A stretch of 64,000 nt of DNA, from positions 8,996 to 72,995 of the forward strand of contig NZ_JBALOX010000007.1 of NCBI RefSeq assembly GCF_036965165.1, written 5' to 3'. Under the pieces are notes generated by a model. That model made no database searches. It had not been told where the DNA came from and was given only the letters and a program-made list of their open reading frames with translations. This document shows, piece after piece, positions 24,213-32,521 of the stretch (positions are counted from its first letter, which is position 1; each line of letters opens with the position of its first letter). This stretch comes from Ferdinandcohnia sp036965165. Lineage in GTDB: Bacteria; Bacillota; Bacilli; Bacillales; Bacillaceae_L. The translations under genes and the position numbers were made by a program.

Positions 24213-25229
24213 ATGAACTTAGAGCTTTGGAAAAAAATTAAGAAAAAACAATTTGCATCTGTCTATTTATTACATGGATCTGAAAACTTTTTAATCCAGG
24301 AAACAAAGGAATTGATCATTGAAAATAGCATTGAAGAGGAAGAAAAGGATTTTAATTTATCGGTGTTTGATTTAGAGGAAACACCAGTAGAGGTTGCTTT
24401 AGCTGACGCGGAAACACTTCCTTTTATGGGTGAAAGACGGCTTGTTATTTTACAAAATCCATCGTTCCTCACATCTGAGAAAAATAAGGATAAGGTCGAG
24501 CATAATGTATCGGTTCTTGAGCATTATTTAAAAAGCCCTGCACCTTTTACGATTCTTGTGTTTACTGCACCCTATGAAAAGCTTGACGAAAGAAAAAAAA
24601 TCGTCAAACTTTTAAAAGCGAATGCAGAAATGTTATCTGTTAATACATTATCTGAAAAGGATTTACATAGCTGGATTTCCGATCGAGCAAAGCAGCATGA
24701 GGTTACAATTCGTCCTGCTGCGATACAAGAGCTTTTACAGGTGGCAGGGACAAATCTCATGAACATTACGCAGGAAATTGATAAAATGAGTTTATTTCTT
24801 GGGGCAAATGGTGAGATAACCGAGGAAACCGTTCAATTACTTGTGCCGCGATCATTGGAACAAAATATTTTTTCACTTATTGATAAAGTAGTTAATCGTA
24901 AACTAGATAAGGCATTACGTATCTTTTATGACCTGTTACAAAATAATGAAGAGCCAATTAAAATATTATCCTTACTCGCTACGCAGTTTAGGTTAATATT
25001 TCAGGTGAAGGAACTTTCCAGACAAGGGTACGGCCAACAACAGATTGCTGGAAACTTGAAGGTACATCCATTTCGTGTCAAGCTTGCAGGTGAACAAACT
25101 AATTTATTTACACAAGAAGAGCTTCTGGGAATTATGAATCAGCTTGCTGAAGCAGACTATGAAATGAAAAACGGTAAAATGGATAAGAAATTGATATTGG
25201 AATTATTTATTATGAAGTTGGCGAAATAG
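24213..25229 (+). CDS. holA: DNA polymerase III delta subunit
   Basis: 338 residues, delta family (YqeN in B. subtilis): ASVYLLHGSENFLIQETKEL at the N terminus and FTILVFTAPYEKLDERKK are typical. Delta opens the beta clamp in the clamp-loader complex. ATG 24213 follows GTGGAGAGGAA. It lies between yqzM and rpsT as in B. subtilis, with repeats on both sides. Confidence 0.94.
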   Translation: MNLELWKKIKKKQFASVYLLHGSENFLIQETKELIIENSIEEEEKDFNLSVFDLEETPVEVALADAETLPFMGERRLVILQNPSFLTSEKNKDKVEHNVSVLEHYLKSPAPFTILVFTAPYEKLDERKKIVKLLKANAEMLSVNTLSEKDLHSWISDRAKQHEVTIRPAAIQELLQVAGTNLMNITQEIDKMSLFLGANGEITEETVQLLVPRSLEQNIFSLIDKVVNRKLDKALRIFYDLLQNNEEPIKILSLLATQFRLIFQVKELSRQGYGQQQIAGNLKVHPFRVKLAGEQTNLFTQEELLGIMNQLAEADYEMKNGKMDKKLILELFIMKLAK

Positions 25230-25237
25230 TAGAGAAA

Positions 25238-25406
25238 AGCGCAAGGACCCCAATTCCAGCTAAAAGCTGGCACGTCTTGTGCCAAACGCCGGAATCCTTG
25301 CCGTCCTGGCAGAGGCGACAAGCATAAGACGAGAGCTGACAGAAGGCGTTTTTTGTCTTCCGAAGTGATTGGCTTATGACCTCTAGCCGATGGAGCCTGA
25401 AACTAG
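25238..25406 (+). repeat. Family 2 intergenic repeat, copy b
   Basis: Starts with AGCGCAAGGACC and ends GATGGAGCCTGAAACTAGACAA; inside is GGCGACAAGCATAAGACGAG plus GCTGACAGAAGGCG, shared with copies d and g. It carries an extra left part with AGCTAAAAGCT. It lies right after holA and faces copy c in opposite orientation. Confidence 0.75.
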
Positions 25407-25420
25407 ACAAAGTGTAATAA

Positions 25421-25450
25421 AAAAAACGACTCAATTCGAGTCGTTTATTT
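25421..25450. terminator. Terminator between holA and rpsT
   Basis: AACGACTC (25425-25432) pairs with GAGTCGTT (25438-25445), with A run before and T run after. It serves convergent holA and rpsT and sits between two inverted copies of repeat family 2. Confidence 0.85.
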
Positions 25451-25451
25451 A

Positions 25452-25577
25452 TTGTCTGGCTCCGACGCCTAGCCCCTCGAGGTCAAATAACCTGCGTCAA
25501 GAAAAGTCAAAGAACGACTTTTATTGCCGCAGAACATTTGCTTGTCGGGGCTGAGCAAGGCGCCTGCGCTTTTCGGT
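25452..25577 (-). repeat. Family 2 intergenic repeat, copy c (inverted)
   Basis: Plus-strand text TTGTCTGGCTCCGACGCCTAG, CCCCTCGAGG, CTTGTCGGGGCTGAGCAAGG and CGCCTGCGCTTTTC is the reverse form of the family. AGCCCC and GGGGCT can pair across the element. It ends where the rpsT stop begins. Confidence 0.7.
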
Positions 25578-25578
25578 A

Positions 25579-25845
25579 TTATGCGTTAACCTCGTTAAGT
25601 TTTTTAGCTAGACGAGATTTTTGACGGTCAGCAACATTTTTATGGATAAGACCTTTACGAGCCGCTTTGTCAAGCTTAGTTGTAGCTGTAACGAATGCTG
25701 CTTTTGCATTTTCAGCGTCGTTATTCGCAACTACAGCTTCGAAGTTTTTAACAGCAGTACGCATAGCAGACTTAATAGTTGCATTATGAGCACGACGTTC
25801 ATCATTTGTTTTTACACGTTTGATAGCTGATTTAATATTTGGCAT
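25579..25845 (-). CDS. rpsT: 30S ribosomal protein S20
   Basis: 88 residues, basic, typical S20: MPNIKSAIKRVKTNDERRAHNATIKSAMR opening in two pieces (MPNIKSAIKRVK, then RAHNATIKSAMRTAVK) and KGLIHKNVADRQKSRLAKKL at the end. ATG 25845 follows GGAGGTGAAAGT; a longer frame upstream is not needed. It binds 16S rRNA early in 30S assembly. Convergent with holA and divergent from gpr. Confidence 0.97.
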   Translation of the reverse strand: MPNIKSAIKRVKTNDERRAHNATIKSAMRTAVKNFEAVVANNDAENAKAAFVTATTKLDKAARKGLIHKNVADRQKSRLAKKLNEVNA

Positions 25846-26038
25846 ACTTTCACCTCCTGCGAATATCAAGATGATCTAAAAGTTTAATCATTTTCGATAT
25901 TGGAAATCCTCTTTCCATCGTCAAATGATTAGATTACATTCTTTGATACTCTGATGTTACAACAAAAGTTATTCTATCAAATTGACTGTGATAATGCAAT
26001 ACCAATCTATTTACCACATGATAAAAATTGCATGAACT

Positions 26039-26068
26039 GTATTTCATCAGGTAAAGCTATACATACTA
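26039..26068 (+). promoter_or_regulatory. Candidate sigma-G/sigma-F promoter of gpr
   Basis: CATACTA at 26062-26068 fits the forespore -10 pattern, with GTATT at 26039-26043 as a possible -35 box 18 bp away. gpr is a forespore gene in B. subtilis, which supports the call. Confidence 0.55.
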
Positions 26069-26091
26069 TGTGAAAAATGGAGGTATTTGGA

Positions 26092-27219
26092 TTGGGAGAA
26101 CAACTAGATTTAACCAAATATTCGGTTCGAACTGACTTAGCACTTGAAGCAAGCGCAATGGCTGTTGAGGAACGAAATAAAACTTTAAAAGAAGACCAGC
26201 AACCTGTATCAGAAATTGAAGGTGTCATCATAAAAGAAAGACAAGAAAATGGCATTATGATCTCAACTGTTGAAATTACTGATGAAGGTGCAAATTCAAT
26301 CGGAAAGAAAAAAGGAAACTATTTAACATTAGAAGTACAGGGGATCCGCCAAAAAGATTCGGAGCTCCAACAAAAGGTACAAGAAGTATTTGCAAAGGAG
26401 TTTAGTCATTTCCTATCAAATCTAAATATCGGAAAGGATGCAAGCTGTCTTGTAGTGGGTTTAGGAAATTGGAATGTCACACCGGATGCACTTGGGCCAA
26501 TGGCAGTTGAAAACCTGGTTATTACAAGGCATCTCTTTCAACTTCAGCCAGAAAATGTTCAGGATGGTTTTCGTTCTGTAAGTGCAATAGCACCTGGAGT
26601 AATGGGATTAACAGGAATTGAGACGAGTGACATTATTTTTGGTGTGATTGAAAAATCAAAGCCTGATTTTGTTATAGCGATAGATGCATTGGCAGCCCGT
26701 TCAGTAGAGCGTGTGAATTCAACCATTCAAATCTCGGACACTGGGATCCATCCAGGTTCTGGAGTTGGAAACAAACGAAAGGAACTGAGCAAGGAAACTT
26801 TAGGTATTCCCGTGATCGCCATTGGAATACCAACAGTAGTAGATGCTGTATCTATTACAAGTGATGCGATTGATTTTATTTTAAAACATTTTGGTAGAGA
26901 GCTAAAAGAAGGAGATAAGCCTTCACGTGCTCTAATTCCTGCTGGAATGAGCTTTGGTGAAAAAAAGGTTTTAACAGATGATGACTTACCTGGGGAGCAG
27001 GAACGAAATACATTCTTAGGAATAGTCGGGACCCTACCAGATGACGAAAAAAGAAAACTCATTCATGAAGTGTTATCGCCACTTGGTCATAATTTAATGG
27101 TTACCCCAAAAGAGGTGGATGTCTTTATTGAAGACATGGCAAATGTGATTGCGGGTGGTCTCAACACAGCATTACATGGTGAAATTGCCCAGGATAATTC
27201 AGGGGCATATACGCATTAA
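26092..27219 (+). CDS. gpr: Germination protease GPR
   Basis: 375 residues of the GPR aspartic protease family (peptidase family A25), which degrades small acid-soluble spore proteins at germination. I start at TTG 26092: GGAGG (26079-26083) is 8 nt away, whereas ATG 26077 overlaps that site. With this start the zymogen opens MGEQLDLTKYSVRTD and Leu16 follows Asp15, the autoprocessing position known for the B. megaterium enzyme. CLVVGLGNWNVTPDALGP and FVIAIDALAARSVERVN are the conserved core. spoIIP lies downstream, as in B. subtilis. Confidence 0.95.
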   Translation: MGEQLDLTKYSVRTDLALEASAMAVEERNKTLKEDQQPVSEIEGVIIKERQENGIMISTVEITDEGANSIGKKKGNYLTLEVQGIRQKDSELQQKVQEVFAKEFSHFLSNLNIGKDASCLVVGLGNWNVTPDALGPMAVENLVITRHLFQLQPENVQDGFRSVSAIAPGVMGLTGIETSDIIFGVIEKSKPDFVIAIDALAARSVERVNSTIQISDTGIHPGSGVGNKRKELSKETLGIPVIAIGIPTVVDAVSITSDAIDFILKHFGRELKEGDKPSRALIPAGMSFGEKKVLTDDDLPGEQERNTFLGIVGTLPDDEKRKLIHEVLSPLGHNLMVTPKEVDVFIEDMANVIAGGLNTALHGEIAQDNSGAYTH

Positions 27220-27227
27220 AAAGAAAT

Positions 27228-27320
27228 GTGCAAGGCGCCAGCTTATCGGCGACAAGCATAAGACAAGCGCTGACAGAAGGTGCATTTTACCTAGAGCCGA
27301 TGGCGCCTGGAACTAGACAA
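27228..27320 (+). repeat. Family 2 intergenic repeat, copy d (short form)
   Basis: GCAAGGCGCCAGCTTATCGG, CGACAAGCATAAGACAAGCG, CTGACAGAAGGTGC, then AGAGCCGATGGCGCC and TGGAACTAGACAA. The outer GGCGCC blocks and the CGGC/GCCGATGG pair suggest a folded unit. It lies between gpr and spoIIP. Confidence 0.75.
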
Positions 27321-27409
27321 CAAAAAAGAAAATGAAATCTATCAAATAAGTTCTACCAACTCAATTTTATTCATATCAATATGATAGACAAACATTGAGG
27401 AGGTAGAAT

Positions 27410-28606
27410 ATGAAGAGTTTTCGGACTCAAGGAATGATGATCTCAATTCAAGGAACTAGCCTTGTGAAAGGGATTCTATTCCTCATTTTTAGTTTTATTT
27501 TATTATTTACGATCACGGGAGCGATTGTCTCTCTTAAACCGGAGTATAGAATTAGTTCTTCTTCCATTAGCAATGTCGCAACAAATCTTTCAGGAGAAGC
27601 ACTTGTTCACTTATTAGGGTATGAAAATCATTATTTTGTTCAAGGATTGCCTGAATCTACTACGAAGCCAGACTACCTAGGGGCCGTAATTAAGGTGGCA
27701 ACTAATCTTACGTTGGATGACCCACGAAGCTTTTTAGGCAGAGAACTTCCTGGCTTCTCTATATTCGATGGCAAGATTCTAGTTGCGGGTGAGGGAACAA
27801 ACTATACGAATATGCCAATTGAATCTCCACCGCCTTTAGATGTCTTATTAGATGAAAGGCAAGTGGCTACACAAAATGTTGAACAAGCTGAAAAACCTTC
27901 TAAACCTGTTCCACCGCCATCGATGACTACCGGTGATAAAAAGGTTGCATATATTTATCACACTCATTCTTCCGAGTCTTATTTCCCGCATTTAAAAGGA
28001 GTAGACACGTCGATCGCAGATAATGCAAGACATCCTGATGTAAATGTAACAAAAGTAGGGGAAATGCTTGGCGAAGAGTTAGAAGCACGTGGAATTGGGA
28101 CAGAATTAAATACTACGAATATGGATCAATATTTAAAACAAAAAGGATACAACTGGTACCAATCCTATAAAGGGTCTGGAGAATTAATGGCCAGTGCAAT
28201 GACGGGTAATAAGGATTTAAACTATTTTATTGATATACACCGGGATGCTCATCGTAAGGAGACAACCACAGTCACAATTAATGGAAAGTCGTATGCAAAA
28301 ATTGCATTTATTGTGGGGACTGAAAACAAAAAACTTCAGGAAAATATTAAAATCGCATCAGATTTACATGAACTGCTGAAGAAAAATTATCCCGGTTTAA
28401 GCCGTGGGGTAATACAACAAGGCGGTCCTGGCAATAATGGTGTATATAACCAGGACAAATCCGGAAATGCGATGTTAATCGAGTTTGGTGGGGTCGATAA
28501 TAATTTCGAAGAACTCCGCCGAACATCTGCAGCCATTGCAGATGTCTTAGCAGAATATTACTGGCAAGCAGAAAAAGTAAATGGGAATGAAACGAATAAA
28601 GAATAG
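27410..28606 (+). CDS. spoIIP: Stage II sporulation protein P
   Basis: 398 residues: an N-terminal membrane anchor (about 18-42), a low-complexity proline-rich linker (PSKPVPPPS), and the SpoIIP amidase/endopeptidase domain with HTHSSES (from His184), DIHRDAHR and NAMLIEFGG. With SpoIID and SpoIIM it degrades peptidoglycan during forespore engulfment. ATG 27410 follows GGAGGTAG. I could not define a clear sigma-E promoter upstream. Confidence 0.95.
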   Translation: MKSFRTQGMMISIQGTSLVKGILFLIFSFILLFTITGAIVSLKPEYRISSSSISNVATNLSGEALVHLLGYENHYFVQGLPESTTKPDYLGAVIKVATNLTLDDPRSFLGRELPGFSIFDGKILVAGEGTNYTNMPIESPPPLDVLLDERQVATQNVEQAEKPSKPVPPPSMTTGDKKVAYIYHTHSSESYFPHLKGVDTSIADNARHPDVNVTKVGEMLGEELEARGIGTELNTTNMDQYLKQKGYNWYQSYKGSGELMASAMTGNKDLNYFIDIHRDAHRKETTTVTINGKSYAKIAFIVGTENKKLQENIKIASDLHELLKKNYPGLSRGVIQQGGPGNNGVYNQDKSGNAMLIEFGGVDNNFEELRRTSAAIADVLAEYYWQAEKVNGNETNKE

Positions 28607-28618
28607 GGAGCCATTCCA

Positions 28619-28972
28619 ATGGTTAAATTCATGATGAAATGCTTCTTGATTGTGACTGTTCTTCTACTAGGTGTATTGATCGGGATGCAGCAAGCAAATG
28701 AAGGGATGAAGAAAATGAGGGGCTATAATGACCCCTCTCTTCAAGGTGCCTTCCATATCACTGACAATAACGGTGAAGTCGAAGCATCTGTCTTAGGGCG
28801 AAAAGTGACCAGTCACGATCTGGATCAAAAACAAAAACAACTAGAGGACGTAGAAGCATTCAACCTATTTTCTAGCATCGGTGAGAAACTTGGAAACGGG
28901 ATCAGTGCTCTATTTGAAAAGATCATGATGGCTATTGGAAACGGAATCGGAAGTCTCCTCGACAAACTGTAA
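28619..28972 (+). CDS. yqxA: YqxA family protein (DUF3679)
   Basis: 117 residues starting 12 bp after spoIIP. One N-terminal hydrophobic segment (MMKCFLIVTVLLLGVLIGMQ) and a soluble part with two glycine-rich helical stretches near the end (IGEKLGNGISALFEK, AIGNGIGSLLDKL). Position and size match YqxA between spoIIP and lepA in B. subtilis. Function unknown; it is likely membrane-anchored with its C terminus outside. Confidence 0.85.
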   Translation: MVKFMMKCFLIVTVLLLGVLIGMQQANEGMKKMRGYNDPSLQGAFHITDNNGEVEASVLGRKVTSHDLDQKQKQLEDVEAFNLFSSIGEKLGNGISALFEKIMMAIGNGIGSLLDKL

Positions 28973-28978
28973 GTAAGG

Positions 28979-29014
28979 GAGTTTGCCATGAACATTTGGC
29001 AAGCTCTCTTTTTT
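28979..29014 (+). terminator. Terminator after yqxA
   Basis: GAGTTTGCCA (28979-28988... reading from 28979) pairs with TGGCAAGCTC ending 29006, followed by TCTTTTTT. It ends the gpr/spoIIP/yqxA region. Confidence 0.85.
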
Positions 29015-29131
29015 CCTGAAGACATTAAGATTTTTCGTAATTGAATGTACTAAAATGTTTCTGTATAATCTAATCTAGTGTATTTAATATTTATAAGTAA
29101 GATATATATCATGTACGATTAAGTTACATTG

Positions 29132-29248
29132 TCTAGCTCCAGCGCCCAGCCCCTCGAGGTCGCTTCATCCCTCCTGCGGCGGCAACAGCCTCCTCGTCGG
29201 GCTTCCAGCGCTTGTCGGGGCTATCAAGGCGCTTGCGCTTTTCGTATC
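29132..29248 (-). repeat. Family 2 intergenic repeat, copy e (inverted)
   Basis: TGTCTAGCTCCAGCGCCCAG, CCCCTCGAGGTCGCTTC, then CTTGTCGGGGCTATCAAGGC and GCTTGCGCTTTTCG; arms AGCCCC/GGGGCT can pair. It ends 13 bp before the lepA start, so the lepA ribosome binding site abuts the element. Confidence 0.75.
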
Positions 29249-29261
29249 AGGAGGATTTTGA

Positions 29262-31085
29262 ATGAACCAAGAAGAGAGACGTAATAGACAATCTAGAATC
29301 CGGAATTTTTCAATTATTGCTCATATAGACCATGGTAAATCAACATTGGCTGACCGCATTCTTGAAAAAACAAATGCGTTAACCCATCGTGAAATGAAAG
29401 AGCAATTGCTAGACTCCATGGATTTAGAAAGAGAACGCGGCATTACAATTAAACTGAATGCGGTACAATTAAAATATAAAGCGAAAGATGGAGAAGTATA
29501 TACTTTCCACCTCATCGATACCCCAGGACATGTTGACTTTACGTATGAAGTTTCCCGTAGTTTAGCGGCATGTGAAGGTGCAGTACTCGTAGTAGACGCT
29601 GCACAGGGGATTGAAGCACAAACACTAGCAAATGTGTACTTAGCTTTAGACAATGACCTGGAAATTTTACCGGTTATTAATAAAATTGATCTACCAAGTG
29701 CTGATCCAGAACGGGTAAGACAAGAAATTGAAGATGTGATTGGCCTTGATGCCTCGGAAGCAGTTCTAGCATCTGCTAAAGCGGGTATAGGGATAGAAGA
29801 TATCTTAGAGCAAGTTGTTGAAAAAGTTCCTTCACCACTAGGTGACCCTGAAGCGCCATTAGAGGCACTTATTTTTGATTCTGTATATGACCCATACCGA
29901 GGTGTAGTTGCCTACATTCGTATTGTTCAAGGAACGGTTAAGCCAGGAGACAAAATTAAAATGATGGCAACTGGTAAGGAATTTGAGGTAATTGAAGCAG
30001 GTGTGTTCACACCACGAGCGACTTTACAGGAAGAACTAACAGTTGGGGATGTTGGATTTTTAACAGCAGCAATCAAGCATGTTGGTGATACACGCGTTGG
30101 TGACACCATTACAAATGCTAAAAATGGCGCAGCAACGCCACTTCCTGGGTACAGACGCTTAAATCCAATGGTATTCTGTGGATTGTATCCAATTGATACA
30201 GCAAAATATAATGATTTACGTGAAGCGTTGGAAAAGCTTGAATTAAATGACGCTGCCCTTCAATTCGAACCGGAAACATCACAAGCACTAGGATTTGGTT
30301 TCCGCTGCGGTTTCTTAGGCTTACTCCATATGGAAATTATTCAAGAACGAATTGAAAGAGAATTTAAAATAGACCTAATTACAACTGCGCCAAGCGTAAT
30401 TTATGATGTGTTTTTAACGGATGGAACTGATTTGAAAATCGATAACCCATCCGATATGCCAGACCCTCAAAAAATTGACAGAATAGAAGAGCCATACGTA
30501 AAAGCAACTATGATGGTGCCAAATGATTATGTCGGTGCTGTAATGGAGTTATGCCAAGGTAAGCGTGGTAACTTTATTGATATGCAATATCTTGATGAAA
30601 AGCGTGTAAGTATCGTTTATGAAATTCCACTTGCGGAAATCGTATATGATTTCTTTGACCAATTAAAATCAAGTACAAAAGGCTATGCTTCTTTTGATTA
30701 TGAATTAATTGGCTACAAGACCTCCAAGCTTGTGAAGATGGATATTCTATTGAATGCTGAAAAAGTAGACGCACTTTCCTTCATTGTTCATAAGGATTCA
30801 TCTTATGAGCGCGGAAAAATAATTGTAGAGAAGCTAAAGGAACTAATTCCAAGACAACAATTCGAAGTACCCATTCAGGCAGCCGTTGGACAAAAGATTA
30901 TTGCACGTTCAACCATTAAGGCAATGCGTAAAAACGTGTTAGCAAAATGTTATGGTGGTGACATTTCGCGTAAACGTAAGCTTCTTGAAAAACAGAAAGA
31001 AGGTAAAAAACGAATGAAGCAGGTTGGTTCAGTCGAAGTACCTCAAGAAGCATTTATGGCAGTGCTTAAAATGGATGATAAATAG
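29262..31085 (+). CDS. lepA: Elongation factor 4 (LepA)
   Basis: 607 residues. G1 AHIDHGKST, G3 DTPGH, G4 NKIDLPSADPE; EF-G-like domains follow, and the LepA-specific C-terminal domain ends with KCYGGDISRKRKLLEKQKEG. LepA is a ribosome-associated GTPase affecting initiation and elongation under stress. ATG 29262 follows TCAGGAGGA. hemW follows after a repeat copy and a terminator. Confidence 0.98.
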   Translation: MNQEERRNRQSRIRNFSIIAHIDHGKSTLADRILEKTNALTHREMKEQLLDSMDLERERGITIKLNAVQLKYKAKDGEVYTFHLIDTPGHVDFTYEVSRSLAACEGAVLVVDAAQGIEAQTLANVYLALDNDLEILPVINKIDLPSADPERVRQEIEDVIGLDASEAVLASAKAGIGIEDILEQVVEKVPSPLGDPEAPLEALIFDSVYDPYRGVVAYIRIVQGTVKPGDKIKMMATGKEFEVIEAGVFTPRATLQEELTVGDVGFLTAAIKHVGDTRVGDTITNAKNGAATPLPGYRRLNPMVFCGLYPIDTAKYNDLREALEKLELNDAALQFEPETSQALGFGFRCGFLGLLHMEIIQERIEREFKIDLITTAPSVIYDVFLTDGTDLKIDNPSDMPDPQKIDRIEEPYVKATMMVPNDYVGAVMELCQGKRGNFIDMQYLDEKRVSIVYEIPLAEIVYDFFDQLKSSTKGYASFDYELIGYKTSKLVKMDILLNAEKVDALSFIVHKDSSYERGKIIVEKLKELIPRQQFEVPIQAAVGQKIIARSTIKAMRKNVLAKCYGGDISRKRKLLEKQKEGKKRMKQVGSVEVPQEAFMAVLKMDDK

Positions 31086-31236
31086 AAAAGCAGAGGCGAG
31101 TGCCCAGCGACGTACGGACTGGACTGAGCCTGTAGGAGATAAAGGAAACACGAAGAACGAAGTGATTCGATGTTGACTTATTGTACGGAGGGTGAGGGAA
31201 GTCTCGCAAGGCGCTGCGAGCCGGAGCTAGACAAAT
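31085..31236 (+). repeat. Family 2 intergenic repeat, copy f (divergent)
   Basis: GAAAAGCAGAGGCGAGTGCC at the left and GGCGCTGCGAGCCGGAGCTA, GACAA at the right keep the family ends; the middle is different from other copies. It starts right at the lepA stop. Confidence 0.6.
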
Positions 31237-31248
31237 AATGTGGAAATG

Positions 31249-31272
31249 CCGCAGATATTTCTGCGGTTTTTT
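31249..31272 (+). terminator. Terminator before hemW
   Basis: CCGCAGA (31249-31255) pairs with TCTGCGG (31260-31266), followed by six T. It ends lepA transcription just before the hemW start. Confidence 0.85.
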
Positions 31273-31294
31273 CACTTAGGAAGAAGTGATTTTT

Positions 31295-32431
31295 TTGGTA
31301 CAAGCAGCATACCTCCACATCCCTTTTTGTGAACAAATCTGTCACTATTGTGATTTCAATAAAGTATTTCTAAAAGGGCAACCGGTTGATGAATATCTTC
31401 AATATATGGATGTTGAAATGAAAAATACAGTTGAGGCATTCACGCCGCGGGCTTTCAAGTCTATATTTGTTGGTGGTGGAACACCTACTGTGCTTTCTGT
31501 TAACCAACTAGAAACATTCCTGTCGAGTATTAACAGATATTTAAAACCACGAAGCGAGACAATCGAATTTACCTTTGAAGCAAATCCGGGGGATCTTTCA
31601 GAAGATAAATTAAAATTAATGCTAGATTCAGGTGTCAATCGAATCAGTTTTGGTGTACAAACCTTCGATGATGAACTCCTCAAAGCAATTGGTAGAACAC
31701 ATCGTCGTAAGGATGTTTTTCAAACGATTGAATTGGCAAAACATGTGGGTTTTAAAAACATAAGTATTGATTTAATGTATGCTCTCCCAAATCAAACAAT
31801 CGAAAGTTTTCAAGAGTCACTCGATTTAGCTCTCTCTCTTGATGTTGAGCATGTTTCTGCATACTCTCTCATTATTGAACCTAAAACCGTGTTCTATAAC
31901 TTGATGCGAAAAGGAAAGCTCCATCTACCTAGTCAAGAAAACGAGGCTAAAATGTATGAAACATTAATGGCAGAAATGGAGAAGCACGGGTTCCACCAAT
32001 ATGAAATCAGCAATTTTTCAAAAAATGGTTTTGAAAGTCGCCATAATCTAACATATTGGAATAATGATGAATACTACGGAATCGGCGCCGGTGCCCATAG
32101 CTATGTGGCCGGGAAAAGAATATCAAATGCTGGACCAATTAAAAAATATATGACAGCCATTGACGAACATGGTTTTCCACATGTCGAAACACATTCAGTA
32201 ACTTTACAAGAAAAAATGGAGGAAGAACTATTTTTAGGTTTGCGTAAAACAAAAGGAGTTTCAATCTCCCATTTTCTTGAAAAGTTTTCCGTAAATATTT
32301 TTGATGTTTTTGCAAGCCAAATTAAAGAACAAAAAGCAAAAGGTCTGCTTGAAGAAAAAGATGATTTTATTCGGCTAACACAGAATGGAAAGTTTCTTGG
32401 AAATGAAGTTTTTCAAGCATTTTTACTCTAG
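31295..32431 (+). CDS. hemW: Radical SAM heme chaperone HemW
   Basis: About 378 residues. The radical SAM motif CEQICHYC (CxxxCxxC) is near residues 12-19, preceded by AAYLHIPF; the HemW/HemN-like end follows. HemW proteins bind heme and are not coproporphyrinogen dehydrogenases. The start is uncertain: TTG 31295 suits the AGGAAGAAG site; GTG 31286, three codons earlier, is closer to it. It lies just upstream of hrcA, as in B. subtilis. Confidence 0.92.
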   Translation: MVQAAYLHIPFCEQICHYCDFNKVFLKGQPVDEYLQYMDVEMKNTVEAFTPRAFKSIFVGGGTPTVLSVNQLETFLSSINRYLKPRSETIEFTFEANPGDLSEDKLKLMLDSGVNRISFGVQTFDDELLKAIGRTHRRKDVFQTIELAKHVGFKNISIDLMYALPNQTIESFQESLDLALSLDVEHVSAYSLIIEPKTVFYNLMRKGKLHLPSQENEAKMYETLMAEMEKHGFHQYEISNFSKNGFESRHNLTYWNNDEYYGIGAGAHSYVAGKRISNAGPIKKYMTAIDEHGFPHVETHSVTLQEKMEEELFLGLRKTKGVSISHFLEKFSVNIFDVFASQIKEQKAKGLLEEKDDFIRLTQNGKFLGNEVFQAFLL

Positions 32432-32440
32432 GTAAAATGA

Positions 32441-32469
32441 TTGACAATGGCATTTGTATTTGGTAATTT
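32441..32469 (+). promoter_or_regulatory. Sigma-A promoter of the hrcA-dnaK operon
   Basis: TTGACA (32441-32446), 17 bp spacer, TAATTT (32464-32469), directly upstream of the CIRCE operator, so the operator covers the start of transcription. Confidence 0.8.
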
Positions 32470-32479
32470 AATTATAGAA

Positions 32480-32506
32480 TTAGCACTCGCTAAATAAGAG
32501 TGCTAA
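32480..32506 (+). promoter_or_regulatory. CIRCE operator
   Basis: TTAGCACTC (32480-32488), a nine-base spacer, and GAGTGCTAA (32498-32506): a perfect CIRCE inverted repeat. HrcA binds it and represses the heat-shock operon it controls, including its own gene. No other CIRCE copy was seen in the window. Confidence 0.98.
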
Positions 32507-32521
32507 CAGAGGTGATGTTCC

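Noticed and set aside
27340..27405. Sigma-E promoter upstream of spoIIP
   Set aside because: CATATCAAT resembles a -10 element, but no acceptable -35 box was found at the right distance.
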